The position numbers and the translations under genes were made by a program. Positions 17,654 through 26,413 of a DNA stretch of 64,000 bases are shown piece after piece (position 1 is the first letter of the stretch; each line of letters begins with the position of its first letter). Location: assembly GCF_013385985.1 (NCBI RefSeq), contig NZ_JACAOY010000004.1:93216-157215 (forward strand). The letters run 5' to 3'. The notes below the pieces were generated by a model. The model saw only the letters and a list, made by a program, of their open reading frames with translations, was not told the origin of the DNA and made no database searches. Source of the stretch: Pseudomonas sp. B6002. Lineage in GTDB: Bacteria > Pseudomonadota > Gammaproteobacteria > Pseudomonadales > Pseudomonadaceae.

Positions 17654-18526
17654 ATGGCTCGCCCCGCTTACCGCCTGTTGCACCATTCGCTGTGGGACCT
17701 GGTCCCTATCGCCATGGGCCTGGCGCATTTCGCTTTTGTCATCTGGCTGGTTGCCGCGTTTCATAGCTTGAGCTGGTGGGCCTTGGTGCCCTTGGCGCTG
17801 GTATACGCGGTTAGCCTGTCGTGGAGCATCAACAGCATCTCCCACAACCAGATCCACAACGCCTACTTCACCCATCGCGCCATGAACCGTGCGTTCGACC
17901 TGCTGCTGTCCGTGACCATCGGGTTTTCCCAGACGCTCTACCGCGATATCCACAACCGCCACCACCGTGGCAACGCCGACCTGCCGGGCCCGGACGGGCA
18001 AACCATCGACCCGCTGTCGATCTACCAACGCGGCAAAGACGGCCAGCCGGAAAACCCGTGGGCCTACACGTTCCTCAGTTTTTTCCGCGACGATCCCAAG
18101 CCGTTCTACGACGAAATGAAGCGCAAGCGCCCGGCTGACGCTCGTTGGGTCAAGGTGGAGATCTGCGTGACGGTGGCGTTCTACATCGCCCTGGCGTTCT
18201 ACAACTGGCAGGCGGTGCTGTGGCTATTGCCGTTCTGGTACCTGGGCCAATGCCTGTCATCGCTCAATGGCTACTACGAGCACTTCGGTGGCAACCCGGA
18301 CCTGCCGATTGCCTGGGGCGTGAGTTCCTACAGCGTGTTGTACAACCTGATCTGGATGAATAACGGCTACCACGCCGAGCACCACTACCGGCCGAAGATG
18401 CACTGGACCAAGGTGAAGGCGTTTCATCGGGAGATTGCCGAGCAGCAGCGTGAGGCGGGGGTCAAGGCGCTTCCGGTGTCCCATGGCTTAGGCTTCCTGG
18501 TGGCACACCGCAAATCCCAGGGCTGA
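17654..18526 (+). CDS. Membrane fatty acid desaturase family protein
   Basis: This 290-aa integral membrane protein has four or so hydrophobic spans and three histidine clusters expected for a di-iron desaturase/hydroxylase: SHNQIHN, DIHNRHH and GYHAEHH. Enzymes of this family use O2 and a ferredoxin or cytochrome b5-type donor to desaturate or hydroxylate acyl or alkyl substrates. The ATG at 17654 starts the conserved part; an upstream in-frame start would run through the REP repeat. It is a lone gene between REP elements, and its substrate is unknown. Confidence 0.85.
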   Translation: MARPAYRLLHHSLWDLVPIAMGLAHFAFVIWLVAAFHSLSWWALVPLALVYAVSLSWSINSISHNQIHNAYFTHRAMNRAFDLLLSVTIGFSQTLYRDIHNRHHRGNADLPGPDGQTIDPLSIYQRGKDGQPENPWAYTFLSFFRDDPKPFYDEMKRKRPADARWVKVEICVTVAFYIALAFYNWQAVLWLLPFWYLGQCLSSLNGYYEHFGGNPDLPIAWGVSSYSVLYNLIWMNNGYHAEHHYRPKMHWTKVKAFHREIAEQQREAGVKALPVSHGLGFLVAHRKSQG

Positions 18527-18535
18527 CCCTAATTT

Positions 18536-18602
18536 GTAGGAGCCCGGCTTGCCGGCGATGGCGTCCTCAAGGGCCCCATCGCTGGCAAGCCAGCTCCTAC
18601 AA
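18536..18602. repeat. REP inverted repeat with mixed arms
   Basis: The left arm is GTAGGAGCCCGGCTTGCCGG and the right arm ends AAGCCAGCTCCTACA, so the two arms come from slightly different REP subtypes. It sits between the convergent desaturase and EamA genes. Confidence 0.88.
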
Positions 18603-18611
18603 GGGGTGGTC

Positions 18612-18640
18612 GTAGGTGCCGGCTTGCCGGCGATGAGGCC
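18612..18640. repeat. Solitary REP half-element
   Basis: GTAGGTGCCGGCTTGCCGGC plus GATGAGGCC repeats the left half of the REP at 17509 without a nearby inverted partner. It probably remains from a decayed element or is the edge of a tandem insertion. Confidence 0.8.
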
Positions 18641-18665
18641 CGCACGGACGCCATAGCCAGGGATC

Positions 18666-19082
18666 TCAGTTCTCTTCGCCTTCAGCCAGCAAGGCAATCC
18701 CGCCGATAATCACCGCAACCCCCACCCAGTGCAGCAGGCTGATGTGTTCCCCCAGCCCCAGCCACGACCCTAGCAGCACCACCACAAACACCAGCGAACT
18801 CAGCGGAAACGCCAGGGACAGGCTGCTGCGCCGCAGGATCAGCATCCACACGAAGAAGGCGCCGATGTAACTGCCGATCGCCGCCAGGATTCCCGGGTTG
18901 CGCGCCACGTCAGCCAGCCACTGCCAGTTGAAATCCATCTGCCCCAGTTGGTCACCGGCCACCTTGGTAAACAGCTGCCCGGCGCTTTCAAAACCGATCA
19001 GCAACGCCCACAGCACCACGGTACCCAGGCGCCCGTGCAGCCAGCCGCTGGGCCGCTCTGCCGCTACATTCTGCGAACTCAT
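18666..19082 (-). CDS. Small EamA/SMR-like transporter subunit
   Basis: This 138-aa protein has four predicted membrane helices, e.g. VVLWALLIGFESAGQLFTKVAG and LHWVGVAVIIGGIALL. This resembles half of a DMT-superfamily transporter (ArnF/SMR size). Its start overlaps the preceding 126-aa gene of the same type (ATGA). The two are likely to form a heterodimer. It is the last gene of a three-gene operon with an arginase-like enzyme, so a guanidino or amino compound is a plausible substrate, as inference. Confidence 0.75.
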   Translation of the reverse strand: MSSQNVAAERPSGWLHGRLGTVVLWALLIGFESAGQLFTKVAGDQLGQMDFNWQWLADVARNPGILAAIGSYIGAFFVWMLILRRSSLSLAFPLSSLVFVVVLLGSWLGLGEHISLLHWVGVAVIIGGIALLAEGEEN

Positions 19083-19459
19083 GCCTGACTCCCCGCAATG
19101 GCCACCAACATCACACCAAAAGTAATCACCAGCGTGCCCAGCCAGCGACGCCGGCTGACGGTTTCCTTGAGCACCAGCTTGCCCGCCAGCACCACACCGC
19201 AGTAGGCCAGCGCTGCCGCCGGGAACAACAGGCTCAACGGCGCGCGCGACAAGGCTTCAAGCCACACGAAAAACTCGATGGCATAGGCGCCGATCCCGGC
19301 CCACAGCAACGGCGCATTGAACACTTGGCCCCAGAACGCATTCAGGCGAAAACCGCCTTCCAGTTCCGGCAGGCGGTCCAGGCCGATCTTGAAACACAGC
19401 TGGCCGATCACATCGAGCACGATGGAAAACGCCACCAGCATGACTACGAGCAAGGTCAC
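19079..19459 (-). CDS. Small EamA/SMR-like transporter subunit
   Basis: This 126-aa protein has four hydrophobic helices (VVMLVAFSIVLDVIGQLCFKIG; LLWAGIGAYAIEFFVWLEAL; PAAALAYCGVVLAGKLVL; WLGTLVITFGVMLVAIAG). The GQLxFK motif in helix 1 and xxERxSxxxxWxGxxxIxxG-like tail are shared with its downstream partner. It overlaps both neighbours by 4 nt. Pairs of such half-size proteins work as heterodimers in the SMR/ArnEF group. The direction and substrate of transport are unknown. Confidence 0.75.
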   Translation of the reverse strand: MTLLVVMLVAFSIVLDVIGQLCFKIGLDRLPELEGGFRLNAFWGQVFNAPLLWAGIGAYAIEFFVWLEALSRAPLSLLFPAAALAYCGVVLAGKLVLKETVSRRRWLGTLVITFGVMLVAIAGSQA

Positions 19460-20376
19460 GGGAACAACTCCTCAAACAGGTCAATCAGGGCTTCATTGGT
19501 CGCGGCATTGCGCTGAATATCCTCCGGGCTCCAGCGCTCGGGCGGCGGCTGGTCGGACTTGGCTTCCCAGCGCTTGAACGCGTTGCTGAACGCCGGCGTG
19601 GCGAACTCGCCGCACACGTCGATGCCGATGATGCGCTTGCGCGCCGCCAAGGCCCGCAGGGCCTCCAGCAAATGGGTCAGGCGCATGCCGCCCTGGTCCC
19701 AGTTGGTGGCGGCGTCTTCGCTGGCCAGCACGTCTTTGTCGATGGTGATCCAGATCGCTTCGGTGGGCAGGCTGCTGATCATCTGCTCCAGAAACGCGGT
19801 CCAATCCAACTCGGCCAGGTTGCGCCAGTGCAGGTGGTTTTCCTGCTGTTGATGGCCGGCGCCATCGCCTACCCGGCCCCAGACTTTCGACGGCGGATGC
19901 TGCCACGGAAACAGCTGCAACTGCCCGCGCTTGAGCGCGCCGAGGTTGCCGCCACGCAGTTGCGGGTTATGCAGGTCGTCGCTGCAGGGGCCGAGGGTGA
20001 CGATGCGTTTGACGGCCGGCATTTTCAACGCACGGTTGACCCAGGAACCACAGTGGCGCTTGGGCGCAAAGCGCACCCAGTCAGGGTGGTTGTCGAAATG
20101 GATCAGGCTGATGGGTTCCTTGAGGTCTGCCAGGAACGCCGGCGTGAGGTGGTGGTAATCGCCGGAGCCGACAAACAGGATTTCCGGGCGTGCATCCACC
20201 GGCCGTGGCCGTTTGGCCAGGCGCTCGGCGAAGGACTTCCAGGTTTTTTCGGTGGACCACAGGCGCAGTTTCGGGCCCAGGTCCAGCAAGTCGAGGCGCG
20301 TGGCCTGGCCGCTGGCCAAACGCCGGGCAATCGGTGCCTGGCCGGTAAGGCTGTGGTCGAGGTCAAGAATATTCAA
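19456..20376 (-). CDS. Arginase-fold (ureohydrolase-like) protein
   Basis: This 306-aa protein carries scattered arginase-fold metal motifs: GSGDYHHLT, HFDNHPDWV (for HxDAHxD), ITIDKDVL (for DxDxxDP) and GIDVCGEF. Key positions vary, so it may be a divergent ureohydrolase rather than true arginase or agmatinase. The start is taken as TTG at 20376, giving MNILDLDHSL, with AGGGGG about 10 nt upstream; no ATG fits. It heads an operon with two EamA-like half transporters. Canonical enzymes split a guanidino group to urea with two Mn ions. Confidence 0.7.
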   Translation of the reverse strand: MNILDLDHSLTGQAPIARRLASGQATRLDLLDLGPKLRLWSTEKTWKSFAERLAKRPRPVDARPEILFVGSGDYHHLTPAFLADLKEPISLIHFDNHPDWVRFAPKRHCGSWVNRALKMPAVKRIVTLGPCSDDLHNPQLRGGNLGALKRGQLQLFPWQHPPSKVWGRVGDGAGHQQQENHLHWRNLAELDWTAFLEQMISSLPTEAIWITIDKDVLASEDAATNWDQGGMRLTHLLEALRALAARKRIIGIDVCGEFATPAFSNAFKRWEAKSDQPPPERWSPEDIQRNAATNEALIDLFEELFP

Positions 20377-20483
20377 GGCAGTGTTGCCCCCTAATAACAG
20401 CGCCCATCCGGCTGCCGGATGGGCTTTGAGGGGGTAATGCAAGGGACGGGCCAGCACCTGTTTTGAAAACAACGCGCAACAAT

Positions 20484-20572
20484 TGTAGGAGCCGGCTTGC
20501 CGGCGATGGCGGTGGGTCTGTGCCAAATGAGCCGACTGATACACCGCTATCGCAGGCAAGCCAGCTCCCACA
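20484..20572. repeat. Chimeric REP inverted repeat
   Basis: The left arm is of the GTAGGAGCCGGCTTGCCGGC type, while the right arm is of the GCAGGCAAGCCAGCTCCCAC type. It therefore joins halves of the two REP subtypes present elsewhere in the window. Confidence 0.88.
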
Positions 20573-20591
20573 TTTTGAACAGTGACCGGCC

Positions 20592-21245
20592 TTAGGCTTT
20601 GGCTTCGTTGATGATCTGGCGGATGGCGCCAACAAACGCCTCGGCCGGCTGGCCACCGCTGACGGCGTATTGGTCGTTGAACACGATGGTCGGCACCGAG
20701 CTCACGCCACGGGAAATCCACAGCTGTTCCTGCTCACGCACCTCGGCGGCGTATTCATCGCTGGCGAGAATCTCGGCGGCGCGCTTGAGGTCCAGGCCGA
20801 CGCTTTCGGCAATGATCGCCAGTGTGGCGTGGTCGGACGGGTCCTGGCCATCACTGAAGTACGCCTTGAACAGCGCTTCCTTGAGGTTGTACTGCAAACC
20901 TTCAAGCCCAGCCCAATGCAGCAGGCGGTGGGCGTCGAAGGTGTTGTAGATGCGGCTCTGGCCATCGGTGCGAAAGGCAAAACCCAACGCGGCGCCCATG
21001 TCGCGGATGCGCTCGCGGTTGGCCTGGGACTGCTCGGCCGTAGAGCCGTATTTCTCGGTGATGTGTTCGACGATGTTCTGCCCCTCGGCAGGCATGTTCG
21101 GGTTCAGCTCGAACGGCTGGAAATGGATCTCGGCCTGCACTTCGGCGCCCAGTTGGTCCAGGGCCTCGGTCAGGCCGCGCAGGCCGATGATGCACCAGGG
21201 GCAGGACACGTCGCTGACGAAATCGATTTTCAGGGGAGTACTCAT
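20592..21245 (-). CDS. DsbA family oxidoreductase (FrnE-like)
   Basis: This 217-aa protein has an early thioredoxin-fold active site SCPWC (Cys15-Pro-Trp-Cys18), a helical insertion ([12 protein letters not shown]...[14 protein letters not shown]) and the cis-Pro loop [12 protein letters not shown]. It has no signal peptide, so unlike DsbA it is cytosolic. Such 2-hydroxychromene isomerase/FrnE-like proteins act as disulfide oxidoreductases. The start at 21245 ([10 protein letters not shown]) is used because the upstream extension is not conserved in character. It stands alone between a REP and the minus-strand hydrolase. Confidence 0.85.
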   Translation of the reverse strand: MSTPLKIDFVSDVSCPWCIIGLRGLTEALDQLGAEVQAEIHFQPFELNPNMPAEGQNIVEHITEKYGSTAEQSQANRERIRDMGAALGFAFRTDGQSRIYNTFDAHRLLHWAGLEGLQYNLKEALFKAYFSDGQDPSDHATLAIIAESVGLDLKRAAEILASDEYAAEVREQEQLWISRGVSSVPTIVFNDQYAVSGGQPAEAFVGAIRQIINEAKA

Positions 21246-21300
21246 GGTAGGCAACCTCGCTGGCATTCACGCGCCGGAAACCTCGCACGATACACCAATG

Positions 21301-22320
21301 TCACAGCACCTTCGAAGGCTCACCCAGGTCAATCTGCGCCCAGTGCGCGGCATCTTCACGGTGGGCTTTGAGATACGGCAGCACCGCCGTCAGCAGCGGG
21401 GCCTTGAACGCCTCCTGGAAACGGTGGGCCATGCCCGGGATCAATTTCAATTGGCTGCCCTGGATATGCGCGGCCAGGTGCACGCCGTGCATCACCGGCA
21501 ACAACGGGTCGGCGGTGCCGTGTACCACCAGCGTTGGCACCCGCAATTGGTTGAGCAGCGGCACACGGCTGGGCTCGGCAAGGATGGCCATGATCTGGCG
21601 TTTCACACCGTCGGGGTTGAAGGCGCGGTCATAGGACAGCGCCGCCTGGTGCAGCAACGCCTGGCGATCGTCTTTCACATACGGGCTGCCGAGGGCGGCC
21701 AACAGGTCGGCCTGTTGCTCCAGCGCCACTTCGCGATTGGGCGCACTGCGCCGCGACAGCAACTGCACCAGCGCCGCGTTCGGGGCGGGCAGGCCTTCGG
21801 CGCCGGAACTGGTCATGACCAGCGTCAGGCTTTCCACCCGCTGCGGTGCCATGGCCGCCAGGTGCTGGGCGATCATGCCGCCCATGCTCGCGCCCAGCAC
21901 GTGGAATTGCTGGACCCGCAATGCGTCCATCAAGCCCAGGGCGTCGTCGGCCATGTCGGTCAGCGTGTAGGGCGCCGCCACCGGCAGGCCGAGCTTGTAG
22001 CGCAGCACTTCAAAGGTGAGGTTGGCGCTGGCCGGCGCCTGGCGCCAGGTGGACAGGCCGACATCGCGGTTGTCGTAGCGGATCACCCGGAAACCTTGCT
22101 GGCACAGGGCGACCACCACCTCATCCGGCCAATGGATCAACTGCCCGCCCAAGCCCATCACCAGCAGCAACGCAGGATCGGACGCACGACCGATACTCTG
22201 GTAGGCGATGCTCACCTTTTCCAGGTCGACCGTTTGGGTCGGGACATTGACGTCACATCGAGAAGCCGCAAAGGACGGCAGGCCGAACAAAAGAGCGGCC
22301 AGTAAGAACAACACGCGCAT
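21301..22320 (-). CDS. Secreted alpha/beta hydrolase
   Basis: This 339-aa protein begins with a signal peptide ([20 protein letters not shown]), followed by a typical alpha/beta hydrolase: [24 protein letters not shown], nucleophile elbow GASMGG, acidic [11 protein letters not shown] and His in GMAHRFQ. It is presumably periplasmic. The start at 22320 is set by the signal peptide. A MetR-type TGAA-N5-TTCA site lies 44 bp upstream, between it and divergent metR, so it may belong to the methionine regulon. The substrate is unknown. Confidence 0.85.
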   Translation of the reverse strand: MRVLFLLAALLFGLPSFAASRCDVNVPTQTVDLEKVSIAYQSIGRASDPALLLVMGLGGQLIHWPDEVVVALCQQGFRVIRYDNRDVGLSTWRQAPASANLTFEVLRYKLGLPVAAPYTLTDMADDALGLMDALRVQQFHVLGASMGGMIAQHLAAMAPQRVESLTLVMTSSGAEGLPAPNAALVQLLSRRSAPNREVALEQQADLLAALGSPYVKDDRQALLHQAALSYDRAFNPDGVKRQIMAILAEPSRVPLLNQLRVPTLVVHGTADPLLPVMHGVHLAAHIQGSQLKLIPGMAHRFQEAFKAPLLTAVLPYLKAHREDAAHWAQIDLGEPSKVL

Positions 22321-22363
22321 GAAAAACACCGAAACGCAGAACCCCAGTAGAGCGCGAGTCTGA

Positions 22364-22376
22364 TGAAGTTTGTTCA
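22364..22376. promoter_or_regulatory. MetR-type binding site in the metR/hydrolase intergenic region
   Basis: TGAAGTTTGTTCA matches the enterobacterial MetR consensus TGAA-NNWNN-TTCA perfectly. It lies about 131 bp upstream of metR and 44 bp upstream of the divergent hydrolase, suitable for autoregulation and for control of the hydrolase. Confidence 0.7.
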
Positions 22377-22506
22377 AGCGCGCTGCCACACTTCCGTGAC
22401 AGTTTGATGAAGAGTGCCGAGTGGTCACCTTTTGTCGACAGGCGCGCCAACATGAGACAAACTCACGCCATTCTTATTCTTTACAAATTGTATTCATGGA
22501 GAGCCC

Positions 22507-23424
22507 GTGCTCGAGATCCGTCACCTCAAGACCCTGCACGCCCTGCGCGAGGCCGACAGCCTGGTGGAAGCCGCCGAGCGTTTGCACCTGACGCAGTCGG
22601 CGCTGTCCCACCAGTTCAAAGAGCTGGAAGAGCGCTTGGGCATGCCGTTGTTCGTGCGCAAGACCAAGCCGCTGCGTTTCACCAGCGCCGGTTTGCGCCT
22701 GCTGCAATTGGCCGACGCTACCCTGCCCCTGCTGCGCGGCGCCGAGCGGGATATCGCGCGATTGGCCGGCGGCACTGCCGGGCGCTTACACATGGCCATC
22801 GAGTGCCACAGTTGCTTCCAGTGGCTGATGCCAACCATCGACCAGTTCCGCGACGCCTGGCCGGAAGTCGAGCTGGACCTGGCCTCGGGCTTCGCCTTCG
22901 CGCCGCTGCCGGCCCTGGCCCGGGGCGACCTGGACCTGGTGGTGACCTCCGACCCGCTGGAGCTGCCGGGCATCACCTACGTGCCGTTGTTCACCTACGA
23001 AGCCATGCTGGCGGTGGCCAACCAGCACCCACTGGCGCACAAGGCGTACATCGTGCCGGATGACCTGTTGACCGAAACCCTGATCACCTACCCGGTGGAG
23101 CGCGACCGCCTGGACATCTTCACGCGCTTCCTCGAACCCGCCGATGTGGAACCTGCCCAGGTGCGTACGTCGGAGCTGTCGGTGATGATGATGCAACTGG
23201 TGGCCAGCGGCCGTGGGGTGTGTGGCATGCCCCATTGGGCGCTGCACGAATACAGCTCGCGTGGCTACGTGAAGGCCAAGCGCCTGGGCGAGAAAGGGTT
23301 GTTTGCGACGTTGTATGCGGCGATCCGTGCCGACATGCTGGATGCGCCCTACATGCGCGACTTCCTGCTGACGGCCAAGGACACGTCGTTTTCAACGTTG
23401 GATGGGGTTAGCGCCGTACGCTAA
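22507..23424 (+). CDS. metR: LysR-type regulator of methionine metabolism MetR
   Basis: This 305-aa LysR-type regulator has an N-terminal winged helix-turn-helix ([30 protein letters not shown]), then the MetR-specific stretch [29 protein letters not shown] and the co-inducer domain (homocysteine in E. coli MetR). It starts at GTG 22507, with GGAG 6 nt upstream. MetR activates methionine synthase genes such as metE/metH, which are not in this window. A consensus MetR site lies upstream. Confidence 0.88.
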   Translation: MLEIRHLKTLHALREADSLVEAAERLHLTQSALSHQFKELEERLGMPLFVRKTKPLRFTSAGLRLLQLADATLPLLRGAERDIARLAGGTAGRLHMAIECHSCFQWLMPTIDQFRDAWPEVELDLASGFAFAPLPALARGDLDLVVTSDPLELPGITYVPLFTYEAMLAVANQHPLAHKAYIVPDDLLTETLITYPVERDRLDIFTRFLEPADVEPAQVRTSELSVMMMQLVASGRGVCGMPHWALHEYSSRGYVKAKRLGEKGLFATLYAAIRADMLDAPYMRDFLLTAKDTSFSTLDGVSAVR

Positions 23425-23457
23425 AACCTGCGCAACCTCACAGACGATGAGATCAAA

Positions 23458-23528
23458 TGTGGGAGCTGGCTTGCCTGCGATAGCGGTGCATCAGACAGAC
23501 CGCTATCGCAGGCAAGCCAGCTCCCACA
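23458..23528. repeat. REP inverted repeat (GTGGGAG type)
   Basis: Arms TGTGGGAGCTGGCTTGCC and its reverse complement, extended by GCGATAGCGGT/ACCGCTATCGC, lie between convergent metR and the GNAT gene. Confidence 0.92.
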
Positions 23529-23535
23529 GGGGAAA

Positions 23536-24042
23536 TCACTGGCCTTTCAATTCGCGCCACAGGTGGATCTTGTCGAAGTAGTCCACCCCCACCCGCACCG
23601 CCAGCGGCTCCAGGCCGTACTGGATGAATCCGCAACGCTGGTACAGCGCAAAGGCGGCGTCGTTGCCGGCGGTGACGGTCAGTTGGATCAGCTTGAGGCG
23701 CGGGTGACGGCGTGCCTCATCGAGTGCCGCCTCCACCAACTGGCGACCCAGTCCTTTGCGTTGATGGGCCTCGGTCACGTACATGCCGAACAGCGTCACC
23801 TTGTGCCGCGCTTTTTCCCGGGGCTCGAAGGCCAGGCCGACAATGCCCGCCAGTTCATCGCCTTCAAACGCGCCGAGCAAACAGTCCAGTGGGCTGCTCA
23901 CGCGCTTTTCCCACCAGCTCAACGGCATCGCCGCACGCTCGGCCACGCTGGAGGTGAAGGCCTGGGGGTAGGCGCCATACGCTTCAAGCATCAAAGCCCG
24001 ATAGGCCTCGGCGTCGCCCGCCCCCAGGGTGCGAATGATCAT
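23536..24042 (-). CDS. GNAT family N-acetyltransferase
   Basis: This 168-aa GNAT protein has the acetyl-CoA-binding motif A MYVTEAHQRKGLGRQLVEAAL (Q/RxxGxG/A), followed by LIQLTVTAGNDAAFALYQRCGFIQYGLEP. The N-terminal IIRTLGAGDAEAYRALMLEAY is also typical. The substrate is unknown. It starts within the end of the Nudix gene (ATGA overlap), so the two are co-translated as a housecleaning-type pair. Confidence 0.87.
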   Translation of the reverse strand: MIIRTLGAGDAEAYRALMLEAYGAYPQAFTSSVAERAAMPLSWWEKRVSSPLDCLLGAFEGDELAGIVGLAFEPREKARHKVTLFGMYVTEAHQRKGLGRQLVEAALDEARRHPRLKLIQLTVTAGNDAAFALYQRCGFIQYGLEPLAVRVGVDYFDKIHLWRELKGQ

Positions 24043-24446
24043 GCGGGCAGCGAGGCGCGGTAGAACGGCAGGATCAAGTCACGCGTCAACGGCGCCAACG
24101 CCAGGCCGCCGTCACCGGCCGGGTCGATCCAGCGCACTTCTTCGATTTCTGCAGCGGGGGTTACCGGTACGTCGATCCGTACCTGGAACAATTGCGCGTG
24201 TACGGTGAAGCCGGGTTCGTTGGCGGCCGGGGCCGAGAAGTGGCCGAGGTAGAGCGCATCTTCAGGATTGATCCGCAGGTTCAGCTCTTCGTGCAGCTCA
24301 CGGGCCAGCGCTTCGGCGGGTTGCTCGCCCGCATCGATCTTGCCGCCCGGCTGCATGAAGGCCTGGGTGCCGCGCTTGCGCACCAGCAGGGTCTGGCCGT
24401 CACTGCCGATCAGAAGGGCGGCGGCGATGCGGATGGTAGAAGTCAT
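24039..24446 (-). CDS. Nudix hydrolase
   Basis: This 135-aa Nudix protein has the box GGKIDAGEQPAEALARELHE plus EL, matching GX5EX7REUXEE; the last Gly of the consensus is replaced by Asn. It hydrolyses a nucleoside diphosphate linked to another group; substrate unknown. The ATG at 24446 (MTSTIRIAAALLIG) is used because it begins the first beta strand and has AAGGT upstream. It overlaps the GNAT gene by 4 nt. Confidence 0.87.
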   Translation of the reverse strand: MTSTIRIAAALLIGSDGQTLLVRKRGTQAFMQPGGKIDAGEQPAEALARELHEELNLRINPEDALYLGHFSAPAANEPGFTVHAQLFQVRIDVPVTPAAEIEEVRWIDPAGDGGLALAPLTRDLILPFYRASLPA

Positions 24447-24510
24447 GAAAAGGTTACCTTGAACACAAAGGCGCAAGGATCACATGACCTACAGCCGCAC
24501 CGCAATCCAA

Positions 24511-24599
24511 TGTGGGAGCTGGCTTGCCTGCGATGGGGGAGTATCAGTAAACAGTTTTTTAACTGACACACCGCCATCGCAGGCAAGCCAGCTCCCACA
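24511..24599. repeat. REP inverted repeat (GTGGGAG type)
   Basis: TGTGGGAGCTGGCTTGCCTG and its reverse complement form the arms around a longer, AT-rich loop (containing AGTTTTTTAACT). It lies between the Nudix promoter and the 3' end of the YN-GFP regulator gene. Confidence 0.9.
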
Positions 24600-24613
24600 G
24601 TTTTAGAGTGTGT

Positions 24614-25954
24614 TCAGCCTGTGGTTACGGCGGTGTCCTTGATGAACACGCTGTAGCGCGCACCTTCCATGGTTTCGAAGGCGATCAGCTTGTCCACCAG
24701 GGGCAGGTTCAAGACTTTGCCGGCATTGAGCAGCAACATGCCGTTATCGGCGTTGAGATTGCGCGCCAATATCATGCCCTCCTCCAGCTCACGGGTGCCC
24801 AGCACCTTGACGTTGGGGTCGCCCAGGGTCACGTCATTGAGGTAGGTGGCGCACACCCGCACAAAGTCCTCGACCATCAGCGGGTCATACAGCCGCCCGG
24901 CGTATTTGCGGATGTACAGCAGCGCTTCGTCGCTGTTCATCTGCCGTTCCAGAATCAGGCCTTTTTGCAGTTCGATAAAATCCACCGCCAGTTTCAACAG
25001 GCGCGAACCGGCCGGAATCGCCTCGCCCTTGAGGTGGTCAGGAAAGCCCGAGCCGTCCCAGCGCTCCTGGTGATGACGGATCAGGCGTGCAGCGTCTTTC
25101 ATCGGTTCCAGGGTCATCAGCAGCGACTCGCTCTGGGCGGCATAGGCGCGATAACGCTCACGGTCGCTGCTGTGCAGCAGGTCCGAGGGCGAGGCCATCA
25201 TGCTGTCGCTCCAGCTCAACTTGCCGATGTTGTAGAGCGCGGCCGCCATGGTCAGGTCGCGGTTGCTGGCCTCGTCCACGCCGTGGGCCACGCACCAGGT
25301 GCGCACCAGTTCGATGATCTGGCGATTGGTCTGCTTGGCGCGGGGCAGGCGCAGGTTGGCCAGCAGCGAGAACACTTCGGTGCCGGTGGCGTAGCTGTGC
25401 TTGAGCTCTTCGTAAGCCAGGTCGAGCATGTCGGCGGTCTGTTGCAGCTCGCTGGTGCGCGACGCCACGCGCTTTTCCAAGGTTGCATTGAGCTGCTTGA
25501 GTGCCTCGTTCTGTTGAAGGATCAGTTGCTCCAGGCGAAGGCGTTCACGCTCCGAATGCTGGTGGGCCAGGGATTGGCGCAGGGCCAGCAGCAGTTCTTC
25601 GTCCTTCCAGGGCTTGCTGAGGTAGCGGTAGATCTCACCTTCGTTGATGGCTTTGACGATCAGGGTCAGGTCGGTTTCGCCGGTGAGCAGGATGCGCACG
25701 GTGTGGGGGTAGTGCTGGTGGATATGCGCCAGCAATGTGGCGCCGTCCATATCCGGCAAGCGCGCGGCGCTCATCACCAGGTCGACGGGTTGGCAGGCGA
25801 GAATGGCCAGGGCATCGGCAGCGCAGGTGGCGCTGTGAAGGTCGAAGGGTTCCAACCGCAGCAGGTGCGTGAGGCTGTGCAGCACATCGGGATGGGCGTC
25901 GATCAACAGCACGGCGGCGCGGTCGGCATCGCTGAAGGTTACGGACTCTCCCAT
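24614..25954 (-). CDS. REC domain protein with degenerate HD-GYP (YN-GFP) domain, PA2572-like
   Basis: This 446-aa protein has an N-terminal receiver (about residues 14-130), a coiled coil (QQNEALKQLNATLEKRVASRTSEL) and an HD-GYP-type domain. Both active sites are degraded. The receiver has LIDAH in place of the DD acid pocket and SAAR where the phospho-Asp should be (Ala63). The HD motif reads LYNIGK and the GYP motif is WDGSGFP. P. aeruginosa PA2572 is a known YN-GYP protein of this design and lacks phosphodiesterase activity. A role by protein interaction is likely. GAGG lies 6 nt before the ATG. Confidence 0.85.
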   Translation of the reverse strand: MGESVTFSDADRAAVLLIDAHPDVLHSLTHLLRLEPFDLHSATCAADALAILACQPVDLVMSAARLPDMDGATLLAHIHQHYPHTVRILLTGETDLTLIVKAINEGEIYRYLSKPWKDEELLLALRQSLAHQHSERERLRLEQLILQQNEALKQLNATLEKRVASRTSELQQTADMLDLAYEELKHSYATGTEVFSLLANLRLPRAKQTNRQIIELVRTWCVAHGVDEASNRDLTMAAALYNIGKLSWSDSMMASPSDLLHSSDRERYRAYAAQSESLLMTLEPMKDAARLIRHHQERWDGSGFPDHLKGEAIPAGSRLLKLAVDFIELQKGLILERQMNSDEALLYIRKYAGRLYDPLMVEDFVRVCATYLNDVTLGDPNVKVLGTRELEEGMILARNLNADNGMLLLNAGKVLNLPLVDKLIAFETMEGARYSVFIKDTAVTTG

Positions 25955-26069
25955 GGAACACCTCGGATCGTCGATGTGCGCTCCTTACGGTCGGGACCTG
26001 CCTCCTTGGCGTTTACTGAGTAGTTTAGTCGGTTTCTGGTAAAGTGATGGCCTTACGATATCAGCGCAT

Positions 26070-26100
26070 AAAAAAAGCCGCTCCAGAAACCGGAGCGGCC
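26070..26100 (-). terminator. Rho-independent terminator of rpmE2
   Basis: GCCGCTCC (26077-26084) pairs with GGAGCGGC (26092-26099). On the minus strand the stem is followed by a run of T (the A tract at 26070-26076), directly after the L31 gene. Confidence 0.9.
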
Positions 26101-26122
26101 TTCGAGGTGAAACGGGGTGCCT

Positions 26123-26395
26123 TCACGCGTCGGCTTTTTTCGGGCTTGAACCGAACGAAGCAAAACGCTTGTTGAACCCGGCAATCCGGCCTTCGGCCTG
26201 GGTCTTGCGCTGTTGGCCGGTGTAGATCGGGTGCGAGGCGCTGGACACGTCCAGCGGGATGTACGGGTAAGTGTTGCCGTCGCTGTGCGTGTGGGTGCGG
26301 TCACTGTCGGCGGTAGAACCGATCAGGAAAAACACGTCGGCGGCGGTGTCGTGGAACAGCACGGTGCGGTAGTCAGGATGGATACCAGCTTTCAT
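26123..26395 (-). CDS. rpmE2: 50S ribosomal protein L31 type B (zinc-independent)
   Basis: This 90-aa protein starts [16 protein letters not shown] and contains [22 protein letters not shown] and FNKRF, as in type B L31 (YkgM/RpmE2). It has no cysteine, so it lacks the CxxC zinc ribbon of normal L31. In gammaproteobacteria it replaces zinc-bound L31 on the ribosome during zinc shortage and is repressed by Zur. GGAGG precedes the ATG at 26395. A Zur-type site lies at 26429-26441 and a terminator follows the gene. Confidence 0.95.
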   Translation of the reverse strand: MKAGIHPDYRTVLFHDTAADVFFLIGSTADSDRTHTHSDGNTYPYIPLDVSSASHPIYTGQQRKTQAEGRIAGFNKRFASFGSSPKKADA

Positions 26396-26413
26396 AAGGC
26401 CTCCGGGGCGTCT

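Noticed and set aside
18818-18922. Possibility that the two small EamA-like genes are one frameshifted full-length transporter
   Set aside because: Each has its own start, four helices and a clean ATGA junction, and paired half-size proteins are known in this superfamily.
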